Assembly: GCA_029851415.1 (NCBI GenBank)
Contig: CM056742.1
Coordinates: 75,692,748-75,756,747 of the forward strand
Direction: 5' to 3'
From: Eretmocerus hayati
Lineage: Eukaryota > Arthropoda > Insecta > Hymenoptera > Aphelinidae
DNA length: 64,000 nt
The notes under the pieces were generated by a model. The model searched no databases and was not told where the DNA came from. It saw only the letters and a program-made list of their open reading frames with translations. This document shows, piece by piece, positions 21,160-32,298 of this stretch. Positions within the stretch are counted from its first letter, which is position 1; every line of letters begins with the position of its first letter. Both the position numbers and the translations under genes were made by a program.

Positions 21160-21596
21160 CGAACTCACTCACATACATTCACGCTCATTCACTCACATAT
21201 AAATATACCTACCACACAATTCACTAACACATAAACAAATTCAGTTGGTCTATGAACAATAATATAACTTTTATTTTATTTATTTTCAGCCAATAGATCA
21301 GTCCAACATCCGATTGCAGCTGATCATTCAGATGTTAAAGAAAAATGACTTTGCCACTGGAACAGTCAAGGGTCATATTCAAAGGCTGCACTGGTAAGTA
21401 ATAGAATGATCTTTTGAATGATCAATGATTATTAATATAATCTATAATTTTATCAATTAATAGGCCTATAATAAATCTTTCAACACACACACACACTCAC
21501 TCACCCACCCACCCATACACGCACATACACAATTAATTTCAACATTCAATACCTATACACAACACCTCCCTCATAATTCTATTGACACACACATCT

Positions 21597-21634
<38 letters not shown>

Positions 21635-21955
21635 ATATATACACATATACACACAAACGACTTCAATTGTTTTATAGTAGAAAAATATACGCTTTAATGA
21701 TTTTTCATTCTACAGCACCACCGAGGCCGAGAGAAAGTGTATCCCGCTAACCCATTGGACAATCTCAGTCAACAGGAGATTCTCAACAGGAAATACGTAG
21801 TCCAGGTGATTCCAAATCATTGAAGATTATTTAATGTTCTGAATGATAATGTAAGATTCTTATACTATTTGTGGAAAATTATAAAAACTTCATGAAAATT
21901 GTAAAGAAATGTATGTATATTGAATAATCCAATAAAATTCGACAGAGACGGGACT
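20723..21955 (+). CDS. Small four-exon gene of unknown function
   Basis: Exon 1 (20723-20844) ends at GTGAGT. Exon 2 (20931-21015) follows TTGTAG and ends at GTGAGT. Exon 3 (21290-21393) follows TTATTTTCAG and ends at GTAAGT. Exon 4 starts at 21716 after CATTCTACAG, with poly(A) signal AATAAA at 21931. An ATG at 20755 opens 30 codons ending in phase 0. If the 85-nt exon 2 is included, the frame stops in exon 3 and the product is about 77 aa. If exon 2 is skipped, exon 3 is read as NIRLQLIIQMLKKND... and joins exon 4 in frame to a stop at 21798, giving about 92 aa. No signal peptide, domain or family is recognised. A spliced non-coding RNA is equally possible. The introns hold CA microsatellites. 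Confidence 0.5.
21117..21154. repeat. (CA)n microsatellite
   Basis: An almost uninterrupted AC dinucleotide run within the second intron of the predicted gene, followed by CA-rich sequence to about 21230. Confidence 0.95.
21602..21632. repeat. (CA)n microsatellite
   Basis: A dinucleotide run in the third intron of the predicted gene. A shorter, broken CA stretch lies at 21483-21530. Confidence 0.95.
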
Positions 21956-21968
21956 TTTGCCCGTCTCT
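21944..21968 (+). terminator. Stem-loop after the poly(A) signal
   Basis: AGAGACGGG and CCCGTCTCT form a perfect 9-bp stem around a 7-nt loop, beginning 8 bp after AATAAA. It may help 3' end formation of the spliced unit or be chance. It is not a histone-type stem-loop. Confidence 0.3.
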
Positions 21969-22780
21969 CCTCTCTCGTCTCCATTCATTTCATAGGTTTA
22001 GTTAGAATAAACTTTCGAATAATTTTAAGTCATTTGAAAAGGACTATAAAATGATTTTTGCTAAGGTTTGACAAAATTCAATTCATTTATATTCAAATTT
22101 CGACCATTTTAATTGATTGCAAAATTACACTTAATTCAGAATCAAGACCATGACAATAGGACAGAATTTTCAATAATGATAATCTTGCGTCATAGTAGAA
22201 CTTTTCCTAATAATCAATCGACTCGACATCCACATACGAAGAATCCAGTACTTGACTATCGCCTGCGGTAGGGTGCCTCACAAAAGTGCTGAGGTAATGT
22301 CAAGGACTCGGTGTTCTCATTAGCTGACTGACGGATCCCATCAAAGAATTACCCCCCAATTGAATCCCTACATATCTGAGTCATTCTACACAGAACCCTC
22401 GAAGGTCCCCTGTTAGTAAATGACTCATCCATAGATTTGTACATTCTCTTGGAATCGTGAAATTCTGGGCTACGAACGCACATACTCTGACTGCATTATC
22501 CATCATGCAATAATTGAACAAAATAGAAAAAAGATTCTCCTGATAATAACTTTTAGAAGATTTTGCAATCAATTAAAATCGTCATCAGAGATCAAAGTTT
22601 TCCTTTTTTTTCAATACTCTCACCAAAATAGAATAAGAGATAATGATAAACTTTTTAATAACTATTGTTGCAAAATGGATTTTACACTGAAGAACGCTAA
22701 CAGTCTCTCATACAACACCATTGATGATTCAAAACAAACCAAAAATCACATCAATCATAATTAAAACACTTCAATTCACA
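21969..22780. other. AT-rich DNA, nothing recognised
   Basis: No coding frame with a recognisable motif, no RNA gene and no strong repeat was seen here. Confidence 0.4.
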
Positions 22781-23050
22781 CTGATGAGAACGTTGCGGTG
22801 ACTCGCCTAGGCCATGGCTCAAGAGTGATTAACTCCGCTGAGAGCGACCGAAGCGAAAAATCCAATACAAACTCATCAACACCACACTCATCACATATAT
22901 AGGCTTTAATGCAATCAACTAATCACACATAGCACTATTGAAACACCCACTCTACACTGATGATAACGTTGCGGTATCTCGCCTAGGCCATGGCTCAAGA
23001 GTTATTGACTCCGCTGAGAGCGACCGAAGCGAAAAATCCAAAACTAATCC
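22781..23050 (+). repeat. 176-bp tandem duplication
   Basis: Two units, from 22781 and 22957, share CTGATGA-AACGTTGCGGT, then CTCGCCTAGGCCATGGCTCA, then GCTGAGAGCGACCGAAGCGA. They are roughly 90 percent alike over about 110 bp. The GC-rich core stands out from AT-rich surroundings. Confidence 0.8.
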
Positions 23051-23327
23051 ATCAACACTTCACACACAACATGATGAGACACTCAAATCAATATAACAAA
23101 AAATCTAACAATTTCCATAATGCAACAGAAGAAATTTATTCATTCAAATTCATTAATAAAATCTTTCTACATAATTATCAAATCTTCTAAGGAGTACCCA
23201 ATGCATAGATGAAAAGATATTCAATAACCAACTTTTTTCATGGTAAATCACTCAAGTATTTCAGAAAAATCATGTAAATTAAACAACGATTGAGTAATAC
23301 CATCTCTAAAAAATTACATAGTACATA

Positions 23328-23370
23328 AAAAATCAATCACTCCAATATTAAATTGGAGTGATTGATTTTT
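23328..23370. repeat. Perfect 19-bp inverted repeat hairpin
   Basis: AAAAATCAATCACTCCAAT and its reverse complement are separated by 5 nt. It is probably the fused ends of a small foldback or MITE. Confidence 0.85.
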
Positions 23371-23454
23371 GTATCAAACAATTGTATTAAACACCAGAGA
23401 AATGAAAATGTATCGAAAAATCACTCGAAAAAGGAAAAACAACCGAAAAAGCAA

Positions 23455-23640
23455 AGTAGAAATAATCAAAAAACGACTAAATAACTCAAAAATAATCATA
23501 AGATAACCAAAAGATAAAAAGATAATCAAAAGATAACAATAAGATAAAAAGATAATCAAAAGATAACTTTAAGATGATCATAGATCATCTTAGATGATCT
23601 TAGATGATCTCAGATGATCTTAGATGATCTTAGATAGTAA
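23455..23640 (+). repeat. GATAA/GATGATC-rich short tandem array
   Basis: Irregular repeats of AAAAGATAATC and AAGATAAC change at about 23575 to repeats of TAGATGATCT. Similar in composition to 20470-20620. Confidence 0.8.
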
Positions 23641-23802
23641 GTACTTAGACACTCTCGACACATAAGGGCTATTGTCGCTCTCAAAATATCAACTCATATT
23701 TTTTTCCGTCAAGTTGGCAACTCTGCTTACGATTTTACGTTGGCAGCCCTGCTCGGGGGGATCCGGACGGACGGGATTTTGCCCGCGGCTTAATTATTGT
23801 AA

Positions 23803-23890
23803 ATGTTCGATGCTTTCGGAGCCTCCAATGCGTCTACTGCGCATGCACTCCGCAATCACGCCCATTGGAGGCTGCGAAAGCATCGAACAT
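23803..23890 (+). ncRNA. 88-nt near-perfect hairpin, pre-miRNA-like
   Basis: A 28-bp stem (ATGTTCGATGCTTTCG-AGCCTCCAATG and its complement) with a single G/G mismatch encloses a 32-nt loop. Length and stem are in the pre-miRNA range, but the pairing is more perfect than usual for a conserved miRNA, so a small foldback or young hairpin RNA is as likely. No homologous copy was found in the window. Confidence 0.35.
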
Positions 23891-24233
23891 GTTTTTAATC
23901 AATTACTCATAAACTAATCACGCTCCAGTAATTGTAACAGTGGAGAAAATTGAAATCGCCGTGGAGGAATTATTTGAGACATTTCGGGAGGCTGGAGTCA
24001 ATCCCTGGATTGAGATATCGCGCTTACAAGTCAGCTATTGTTCAACAATTTTTTATAAATAAACTGAGGTGGAGGATTTTAAATAAATAGCGGATTGGGA
24101 TGGAGGAAAGAGATCTATTGACATGGATTTTTGCAGATTTTCTCTTAAATACATTCTGAACACAGCGTCCACCCGGTGTTGTTTTTTCGGTTTAAATTTT
24201 TTACTATAGCTAAATTTGAGGCACGATGGACCT

Positions 24234-24780
24234 AATAGAGAACACGCATGCAATGAAATTACTCTGTTGAAATGAGGTTGATGACGTGAAAAACAAAGTT
24301 ACAATACAGTGTTTCATTTGGTGAACGATGAGTATTTTTGAATAATCATTGAAATTTGGATGCCCGTTCAAATCGATGTCACGTGATCACTGTCTCCCGC
24401 CAACCAGACTGTCAGCAATCGGCCGGGTTTGTTCGTCGCGGTAAAGTTGACGTCATAGATTGGGATTGACCGCATCATTACCTACTCCCGTGAGTGCCCA
24501 CAAGTGCCCATGGTCATATGAGCTGCATCTGCATAACATTGTTATTTCAACGCCATGCGAGCGTACACAGCTGTGCACAGCCATGCACTAATAGACAAGC
24601 AGTGTTGTGTACTCTGATGTTATCTGATAATAACAACATGTCGCAAAAGTGAAATCATAACAATTTATTAGAGATGTGAAAGTGAGTCTCAGACACGTCT
24701 CTCAGCTGCTAGCTGACCAGATAATACCCAAAGGCAACACCGGGTTCTCCATGTGTTTTTTCTCTCATCAGATGAGTATT
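24234..24780 (+). repeat. Repeat 'R', uninterrupted copy
   Basis: Begins AATAGAGAACACGCATGCAA and runs through CACGTGATCACTGTC, CCGGGTTTGTTCGTCG and AAGGCAACACCGGGTTCTCC to CTCTCATCAGAT. The same sequence recurs from 57873 onward, interrupted by two insertions, and a fragment lies inverted at 41091-41192. No coding content was seen. Because it is uninterrupted, it serves as the empty site for dating the insertions in the distal copy. Confidence 0.85.
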
Positions 24781-26717
24781 CTACCAAGTACAAATAAGGA
24801 TGAACCAACTGGGGTAGAAAAACTCTGTTCTTATTTTATTTTATTTTATTTCTGAAGAAATATACGGGCTTAATAGCCCTTTATACAAAAATTTCTTTAC
24901 ATATGAGAGCACCTTAGGAGCTATAAAATTTTATAACAGATTCATTACTAACCAGTACCGATAAAAAATGTGAGGTAATTATATCCATTATTCAGCGCAA
25001 ATCAAAATACTATACTGTTCCCATGACCAATTGATAAATTAACGTCTTTCATGTATCAACAACTAAAGCAATTTCATTCTCCTATTTAGATCGTATAGTA
25101 CATTCGACATTTTTCTTCAACTAATCTTTTAAATTCTAAATCATTTTCAATATTTTGAGTAATTGAATCCAATTGATTCCAAGATCTTATTATACGCGCA
25201 AACGGTGCAAAAAATAAATAGTTCTTAGAGAACGTATCTTCTCTCAAAGCTCTAAATGAGCGTAAATCATAGTTACTGTCTCTATGAATCAATAAATCTC
25301 GAAGGTCTACACTGTCAAGTTTCCCCTGGAGTAAATTCCAAATCATACAGATATCATTGAAATTATGAAGGGATTTGATTGTACATAATTTAAAATCTAT
25401 CGAAATTTGACTGAGATCGTGGTCATCAAATCTAATGTTCTTGGTGAAGAGATCCCATTTTATTTTTTGGTTTCTGGTGTATGGGAATACTATGGAAATA
25501 ATGAAGCCGTAGAGGTCTTGATACCACTGACCTTAATCAATACTGAAAAACATGTGATTGGGAGACCATAGATTGATGATTTCACCACTCAATGTCCATA
25601 TCTTCCCATTCAGTTCCAAAACCCATTCAAGCATTCGAATCCTTAAGTACAGCAAGGAGGAATGAGGAGTTTATGTTGGCAAATTGGATATTCAGACAGG
25701 TACTTCTGATTTCATAGTCTTTAATATTCCAACGACATGGTGCATTTTGTTCAAATATAATTACGAGTTGTTCAATTGAGGAAAAATCCTTATCCGCTTC
25801 TATGAGATTACCTTACGTTGACTCAAGGTGGAACATTCTTTATAAAGTCAACCGTAAAATTTCAGGTATTTCAGCTGTAGTCAAATTCATAACTGGAATA
25901 TGAACATTCTATAAATTTTGCCACTACAATAGTCTGTGCTGACTTCATTGGTATTGGTCCCTTGGTACGTTTGTTGCCATTATCACTTTGTAAACAGTGT
26001 TCACTATCAGAGACCAAACAATCTGAAGCATAGCAGAGGAATATGGTTGTTTTGGGAGAGTGAAGAGTGAGTTTCTGACAACGTGAGTAGAGACTGCGAA
26101 TGAACATAAATGATTGAGAGGGACATTTTTTTATTGCAGATTACATCAGCACTGAGCAAGCCTTTGAGTAATGAATGAAATTTATAAAGAATGTTCCATC
26201 TTGTGTCAACGTAAGGTAATCTATAGGAGCGGATAAAGGATTTTTCCTCAATTGAACATTTTAAAGTTACATGTGTGAAACATGCACCAAGACATTGATA
26301 CGTTGAGAACTATGAAGTGGGAAATACCTGTCTGGATATCCAATTTGTCCGCATAAACTCACCGTTCCCCCTTGCTGTACTTGGGGATTCGAATGCTTCA
26401 CTGGGTCATGGAACTGAATGGAAAGATATGCACATGGAGCACAACATGGAGTGGTGAGAACATCATATTATGGTCTGCCAATTACATGTTTTTGAGTATT
26501 GATTAAGGTCAGTGGTGTCAAGACCTGTACGACTTCATCATCACCACTGTATTTCCATATACCAGAAACCTGAAAATAAAGTGGGATCTCTTCAGCAAGA
26601 ACAGAGCTCTTCTATTTCAGTTGGATCATCCTTAATCGAACTTGGTCAATACTCATCTGATGAGAGGAAAAACACATGGAGAACTCGCCGTTGCCTTTGA
26701 TATCTCATCTAGCAGCT
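24703..26717. mobile_element. Foldback element with LINE insertion in its left arm
   Basis: The left arm (24703-24825 and 25443-25850) is the reverse complement of the right arm (about 26180-26717); for example CACATGGAGAAC, TTCTGGT-TATGG-AATAC and CAACGTAAGGTAAT recur inverted. The loop is about 330 bp. The left arm overlaps the end of repeat R. Loop frames show no domain. Confidence 0.75.
24833..25435 (-). mobile_element. 5'-truncated non-LTR retrotransposon (CR1/Jockey-like) tail
   Basis: On the minus strand the fragment holds an open frame (about 25435 down to 25086) with the look of a LINE RT C-terminus: LHNFNDICMIWNLLQGKLDS, later SFRALREDTFSKNYLFFAPF and IIRSWNQLD. A 3' UTR follows with AAAGGGCTATTAAGCCCGTA, a hairpin typical of CR1/Jockey 3' ends, and a tail of AAAATA repeats. 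A 7-bp duplication, TGTTCTT, flanks it (24826-24832, 25436-25442). The right arm of the surrounding foldback keeps a single uninterrupted TGTTCTT, proving insertion. Most of ORF2 and all of ORF1 are missing, so it is dead on arrival. Confidence 0.8.
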
Positions 26718-26762
26718 ACCTATTCGAGGGGAGTGTCTGGGCCTCATATCCACAGCACTTAA

Positions 26763-27290
26763 GGTAGTACTGTCGTAACCTCACTTTTTAAAATGTTCGA
26801 GGTGTTTGAACCTTCACCAATTTAGCCCAAATTCCGTCACAGGCTTCGCACCAGTCTGATCCTACTCTATCCAAAATTTCAAGGGCCTATGATTTGTAAA
26901 ACCGGAAAAAGCAAGCCACAAACATGGGAATTTTCGTCTTATTAGTGACATATTTGTGACTTTACGACGAATTTAGGTAGTCATTGGCTCGCAGCTAAGC
27001 CCCAAGCTAACCAGGCTCTTTGTGAAAACGATTGAGTCAGTTTTCTAATATTACCAATCAGAATATGCAATCTTATCAAAATCCATCAGGTCAAACATGA
27101 TGATCCGAGAAAAAATGTCTTTTCCCATAAGAGCACATGTTAAAATCACAAAAGTTGAGGAGCTCAGAAGTTCTTCAACAAGCAACCCAGGCCTCTGAAA
27201 TTACATTTGAGTAATCTGCAGCCCAAATCCCATCTATGTGTATGATCTCATCGAATTCCATCAGGTCAATCGATTTACGACAGTACCACC
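26763..27290. mobile_element. MITE with TTAA target duplication
   Basis: TTAA at 26759-26762 and 27291-27294 flanks termini GGTAGTACTGTCGTAA and TTTACGACAGTACCACC. At 528 bp with no coding frame it is non-autonomous. TTAA duplications are known for piggyBac, Kolobok, Sola3 and some Ginger elements; the termini do not let me choose. Confidence 0.7.
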
Positions 27291-27316
27291 TTAATTGTCA
27301 TAATTTCACTTTATTC

Positions 27317-28352
27317 GACCCCGTGGAAACTGGGGGGAAAAAGTCCGAGGGAAAATCTGAAAAAATTCGCCCTAAGTGAGTCGCATTTTGTCAACCTAAT
27401 GCCGTTGTCAAAAATGTTTGCTCGACCTCCAATTTTTTACAAATAAACATACGAGTTATACCACCTATTATTGTGCATTTCTCCGCATAGAAAGCCGATA
27501 CGAGGACGAAAACATTTGATCATCGTTGCCTTAACCTCACTTGCATTTGCTCAGCCCTCAGAATTGGATAAATCATCATCAATTTTTAATAAACAATCAA
27601 AAACACTTTTTTCAACTCCAAGTAATGCGCAATGCGCGTATGTATAATGTGACATTAGCACAGGGTTGGCAGAGAAATTCTTGGGACGCGAGCTCATGCG
27701 CAACTTCACGCGATCCAGAGGAGCTCGAACACAACTTCACATGGCTCCTTCGTTGCGCGAGGAAAATTCCGTCTGCTTTGTTGTGGGTAATCGCAAACAC
27801 GGAGCATAAGTATAACCTCTCAACACTTCTCGATTTTGACTATGATTCGGCGATAATGATTCAAACAGCTGATTATGCCAATTTAATTGCCAGAAATTTG
27901 TGACTGATTCGAGGCCGAGGATGGAGCGTGGTGTTGATGCTGCCTTGAAATTTGAGTGAATTCTTTCCAATCGATTTTGTTTGCGTATAATCATCACGGA
28001 TGCAGTTTTGGTCAGAAGGACAAGGTGGTGCTCATTTTCGGGTAGGAATAGTTTTCCCAATCGATATACGTTTTACGGAATGCAGGGTTATTTTTGAGTA
28101 GACATAAATTTTTTCACTGTTACGGTACAATTTTGGCCCGTAGAATCTTCGTCGAGTACGGGATCTTTGAGGGTAAGCTAGATTGGGGGAACGCAATTGG
28201 ATCATGTGGAAGACGGAGCTAATTGATTGTTGTACTGTGCGGGCTATTAAAAATCAATCAAATTAGATTGATTTTCAGTAGTAGTAGTGAGTATACACCC
28301 AACTTTCCTGGTATTAACTTGCCTCCGTCCATCGATCTTAGGGATGGGCACT
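27317..28352 (+). repeat. Left long terminal inverted repeat
   Basis: Matches 39928-40978 in inverse orientation from the GACCCCGTGG terminus to the inner GGGATGGGCAC. An open frame of 120 codons at 27541-27903 is partly conserved in the other arm, but it spans ordinary repeat sequence with no motif and is not called as a gene. Confidence 0.8.
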
Positions 28353-31347
28353 ATAAGTAAGATTATTTCGATTCTACCTGCACCGAGAGTTACGTTGTCA
28401 AGTAACTGGGATCCTTCATTTGGCGTAACTAATCCAAGTCAGAAAATTACCGTGTATACCGAAGCCGCGTCGAATAAGGCATTGTCCTCCTGGCTATCTA
28501 GTAATTAGTTGGGGGCTCGTGGTGTGGCGGAGCGGGCTCCAGGGGGCAACGCCCACGACGAGTCCGCCCCCCCCCCACTTGAGGAAAGAATTTTGATGTA
28601 AATGCATTAAATCTGATGAGAACTTCAACAGAATTCTGGGGAAAATTTTGTTTCGACATAGATTTCTCTAAACGAGACGATCGATATATCAGCAATCTCG
28701 CTCATCTCCAATATCTCGACCAATCGTTCAGGAGCGAGCCACAACTTCGGAAAATTGGGTGCGAAATATACTAGGGTGAGTATACTCCTCTCACTCAGTG
28801 AGCCATTTTCTCAACAAACCTGGTTCACTTCACTACTCTAGCCCATCTCAATATTTTTGAACGTATTTCATCTGAGTTTGTATGGGTTGAAACAAGCTTC
28901 AAAATGAGCTAATATTCATCAAAAAATATGAGAATGGGCCAGAGGAGTGAAGTAAACCACGGTTCTTGAGAAAATGGCTCAATGGGGGCAAGTTGGGTAC
29001 ACTTACCTCATTATCTTTTGAATGCATTCCACCGAAGTAGAAGAGATGCATCTACGAGTGACTCCTTTTGAAAAAGGGCTTCCTGGTGGTTGCAAGATAA
29101 AATATTGCACAGGTTTATTCAATCACAGTGATGTTACCAACCACTGTTCACTTCAAGTATAATTCTGTAATGGGATTCGGAAAGAGCGAATCAGGGTTGG
29201 CGGGAAAGTCGCCCTTTGCGTCACCATACTGAGATACGGCGCGGCGCTTGGCTCGTATTGATTCAATAGAACCTTAATTTTTCCCATCAGTGTTCAAATT
29301 CAGTATGATCAACTTTAAATTTGCGGAAGCTGCACGAATCCCCATGAACTTAGGAGCTCGTGCGTAAAGCAAAGTACAGCGTACGTAAAGCACCACAACC
29401 GTGCGTGAAGCAATTGCTTTACACACGCTATGCGTAAAGCACTGCTTTACACACTTTTTGGGTGCTCTACGCACTAACTTTACGCTCAAGTATTATGAAA
29501 TAGTATATTTCGCACCGAGTTCATGAGGTTGTAGCTTGCTTCCGAGCGATTCGTTTTCGGCCCGAGCCGCAGGCGAGGGTCGAAATAATCGTTCGGAAGC
29601 GGGGAACTTCATGGGCGAGGCGCGAAAGTTATTTTTCGTAATTTTGTAGGCACCCAAACATTGGAAAATTGCGAAAAAAAATTTTTCATCGCACACATTA
29701 CGAATGAGCTCCATATGATTCTTAGACCTTGAAAACATGTGAAATAGTGATGCCACTCATTTTCAAGCCAGGGTCTCTGGTTCCGAACCAAAAGTGCGGA
29801 ATTTGAAACTTGTAACATTTCTGAAGCAACTTCAGTCGAGTAGATTCGACTTCGATAATTGTTGAGATGGCTGTCAGAGATTTTATTTTACTTGAATCGA
29901 CTCTATGAGAAGATGTACCATTGAATTCTCTTAAATCCGATGAAAATCTCGAAAATCAATTCGTGACCCATGTGTCTAATTTCAATTTCTGGAGTGTACT
30001 GTAGTGTTATTTCCTTCATGTTCTAGCCGTATACTGTGTGAACATCAAGAAATTCGGGATACCATCACATCTAGAGGCTTATTTTGCTAACTATCGAGAT
30101 TCGAATATTTCCCCTCAGCTTCAAACTGGAATACCGATCGTCAATTGCAAGTTAAGACAATGTGGCTATATCCCTCTCGTGGTGAAGAAATAAAAAGCAA
30201 AACATCCCAAACTTGTACCCTGCGTCTGCTGAGCGTGCCCTCAAAAAATAACGAATTTTAAAGCCAGTGGAGCAACATTTTTATAAGTTTTGGAGCTGTT
30301 CGAAAATTTTTTGGATCATGGCACAGTTATGAGCCAAACCGGATTCGGTTCGTTTAGTTTTGAACTTCAAAATTCTCCTCCTTCATTTTTTGTTCTGGAC
30401 AAGGTAATTTATTATTTTAGGGAACTATGGAGAGGAGAAATTTTCTCACAAAACTGAGTTACACTAACGAATGAGTTTTAATATCACAGCCAAAGCCACG
30501 CACACCTCTGAATCGAACTTTTTGTGGAATTATAATCATAGTAAGTGAACATATAATTTTATAAGAATTTTTGAGAGTTAAGTATTTTCGGCACAGCACT
30601 ATCAATTCAAACGGAAATGAAAGTTTGCACGCGAAATACTCAAAAATCAGTGTTTGCGGTCTACTGTTGACCTACCAGAATACGTTTCAGCAAAAGTGAA
30701 TAAAGTACGCCTTGAATGATGGCAGGTTCTATCTTATGCCACTTCTTTAGGTACCAGAGCTCAGGATATCCGTGCATGGAACACTGGAGTTACACAAAAC
30801 TTGAAAGTTTTGCGGTAACCCTCATATGTGTGTAGAATGTCAGAATAAAGTGGATTGGGCCACATGAAACTATTTTGTGGGAATTCCAATCATAATTTTG
30901 AAATTTGATAGGTTTTCCAAATTTTTCATTAAATTGCTTGATCATCTGAGACTATTTCGCTAAGAGAAAGCATTCCGCTAATCTCTTTTAACAACGTATT
31001 TTCAGGTGCGTTTCAGATGTTCTGTAGGTTCGAAATCTTCAAGAATGGCTTCCACTCTGACATAGTCTGAATCCACTCTGGTTCTGAATAATGAGTGCAT
31101 TTGCAACTCAATATGCATATCAGACATCAACGCCCACCAACTCATCTTCAGGACGCTAAGGCTATTTCGGAATGTGGGTTCTTCGACGTTCATGCTATCC
31201 CCCCCTAAACGTATCGCTAACTTTCCCATCTCAAACTGTAGATGCTTGAGAATGTATTACGCTGTCTTGATTTCGTATGTGGTGTTTTGGGGCCATCATA
31301 CGATATTTTCATTGCTTCTCGGGTTGCCGGAAGGGGAGAAGAAGACA
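28353..31347. other. Non-coding interior of the 13.7-kb unit
   Basis: AT-rich sequence with no recognisable gene. Around 29360-29475 there is a cluster of direct and inverted GCGTAAAGCA and TGCTTTACACAC words. A GC-rich patch with a poly-C run lies at 28510-28580. Confidence 0.4.
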
Positions 31348-32012
31348 AAGGTACCCTGGCACCGAAATTGTGAGCTGTGGAAAATCCAAAAAGACAGATC
31401 GATGCACCAAAAATTCTACTTCCCGGATCCGCAAGGGGAAAAACTCTACCTTTTTTCATTTTCTTTAGATTATCAAAGAACTAGCTCTTTCCGCCCATCC
31501 TGGTGCGCCTTAACCCTTGCTCGTAGCCTTGGTCTAGGAAAATTCTACCCGGCCAAAAAAAAATTCTACCACCTCGATTTTTCCCAATTTTCTATTGAGA
31601 TTTCCGTGATTCGCAGTGATTTGGTAGTCAACTGCAGTCACCTGATTCGTTTACAGTGGTTTGGCGCGTAATACTGGTGTGAACGTGACCTAATGTAGCA
31701 CGTTCACACCACGGCTTGGGATTGGAAAATATTTCTACTGGTCACGGAACACCCAATAGAAAATTGGGAAAAACCGAGGTGCTAGAATTTTTTTTTGACC
31801 GGGTAGGATTTTTCTAGCCCAAGAGTGTGTCGCTACGGGAAGGGTTAAGGCACACCAGGATCAGCGGAATGGGCTAGTTCTTTGATAATTTAAAGAAAAT
31901 GAAGAAAGGTAGAGTTGTTCCCCTTGCGGATCCGGGAACTAGAATTTTCGGTGCATCGATCTGTCTTTTTGGATTCTCCACAGCTCACAATTTCGGTGCC
32001 AGGGTACCCTTG
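31348..32012. mobile_element. Foldback element, 665 bp palindrome
   Basis: Arms of about 330 bp mirror each other from GGTACCCTGGCACCGAAATT to the central stem GTGTGAACGTG / CACGTTCACAC (31677-31709). The outer arm (ATCGATCTGTCTTTTTGGAT, CAATTTCGGTGCCAGG) is shared with the foldback at 58149-58838, so they belong to one family. No coding frame. Confidence 0.85.
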
Positions 32013-32298
32013 CCGGAGAAGAAACCAACTGCGAAAATAACACCAGAAACCACCAATGGGGTCTTATTTCATGAGTTGAATAGATCAAAATCCCGGGTTG
32101 CATTGAATCATATCTGCTTATTTGTTTGATTGGCGTGATATTGAATATTTCAATGGGAGATTCTATTTGTTCCTCGAATAAATATATTTCACGATCAATA
32201 TTTTTCTCGATCAACACGCCGTCTTGACCTAATTCCCTCTTTTTCAACGTATTTTGATTGAATTTGTAGATGTTGACAAGAGCTCAAAGATGAGCTAG

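Noticed and set aside
22781..23050. Hammerhead-like CTGATGA in the 176-bp repeats (also 20279)
   Set aside because: No GAAA partner placed so that stems II and III can form. Only the conserved heptamer is matched.
27541..27903. 120-codon open frame, partly shared with 40386-40655
   Set aside because: The sharing comes from the long inverted repeats. No motif, and no evidence for preferential codon conservation was seen.
31899..32247. Open frames starting MKKGRV / MKKREL around the 31.3-32.0 kb palindrome
   Set aside because: They recur at 31217-31459 only because the arms are inverted copies. No domain.
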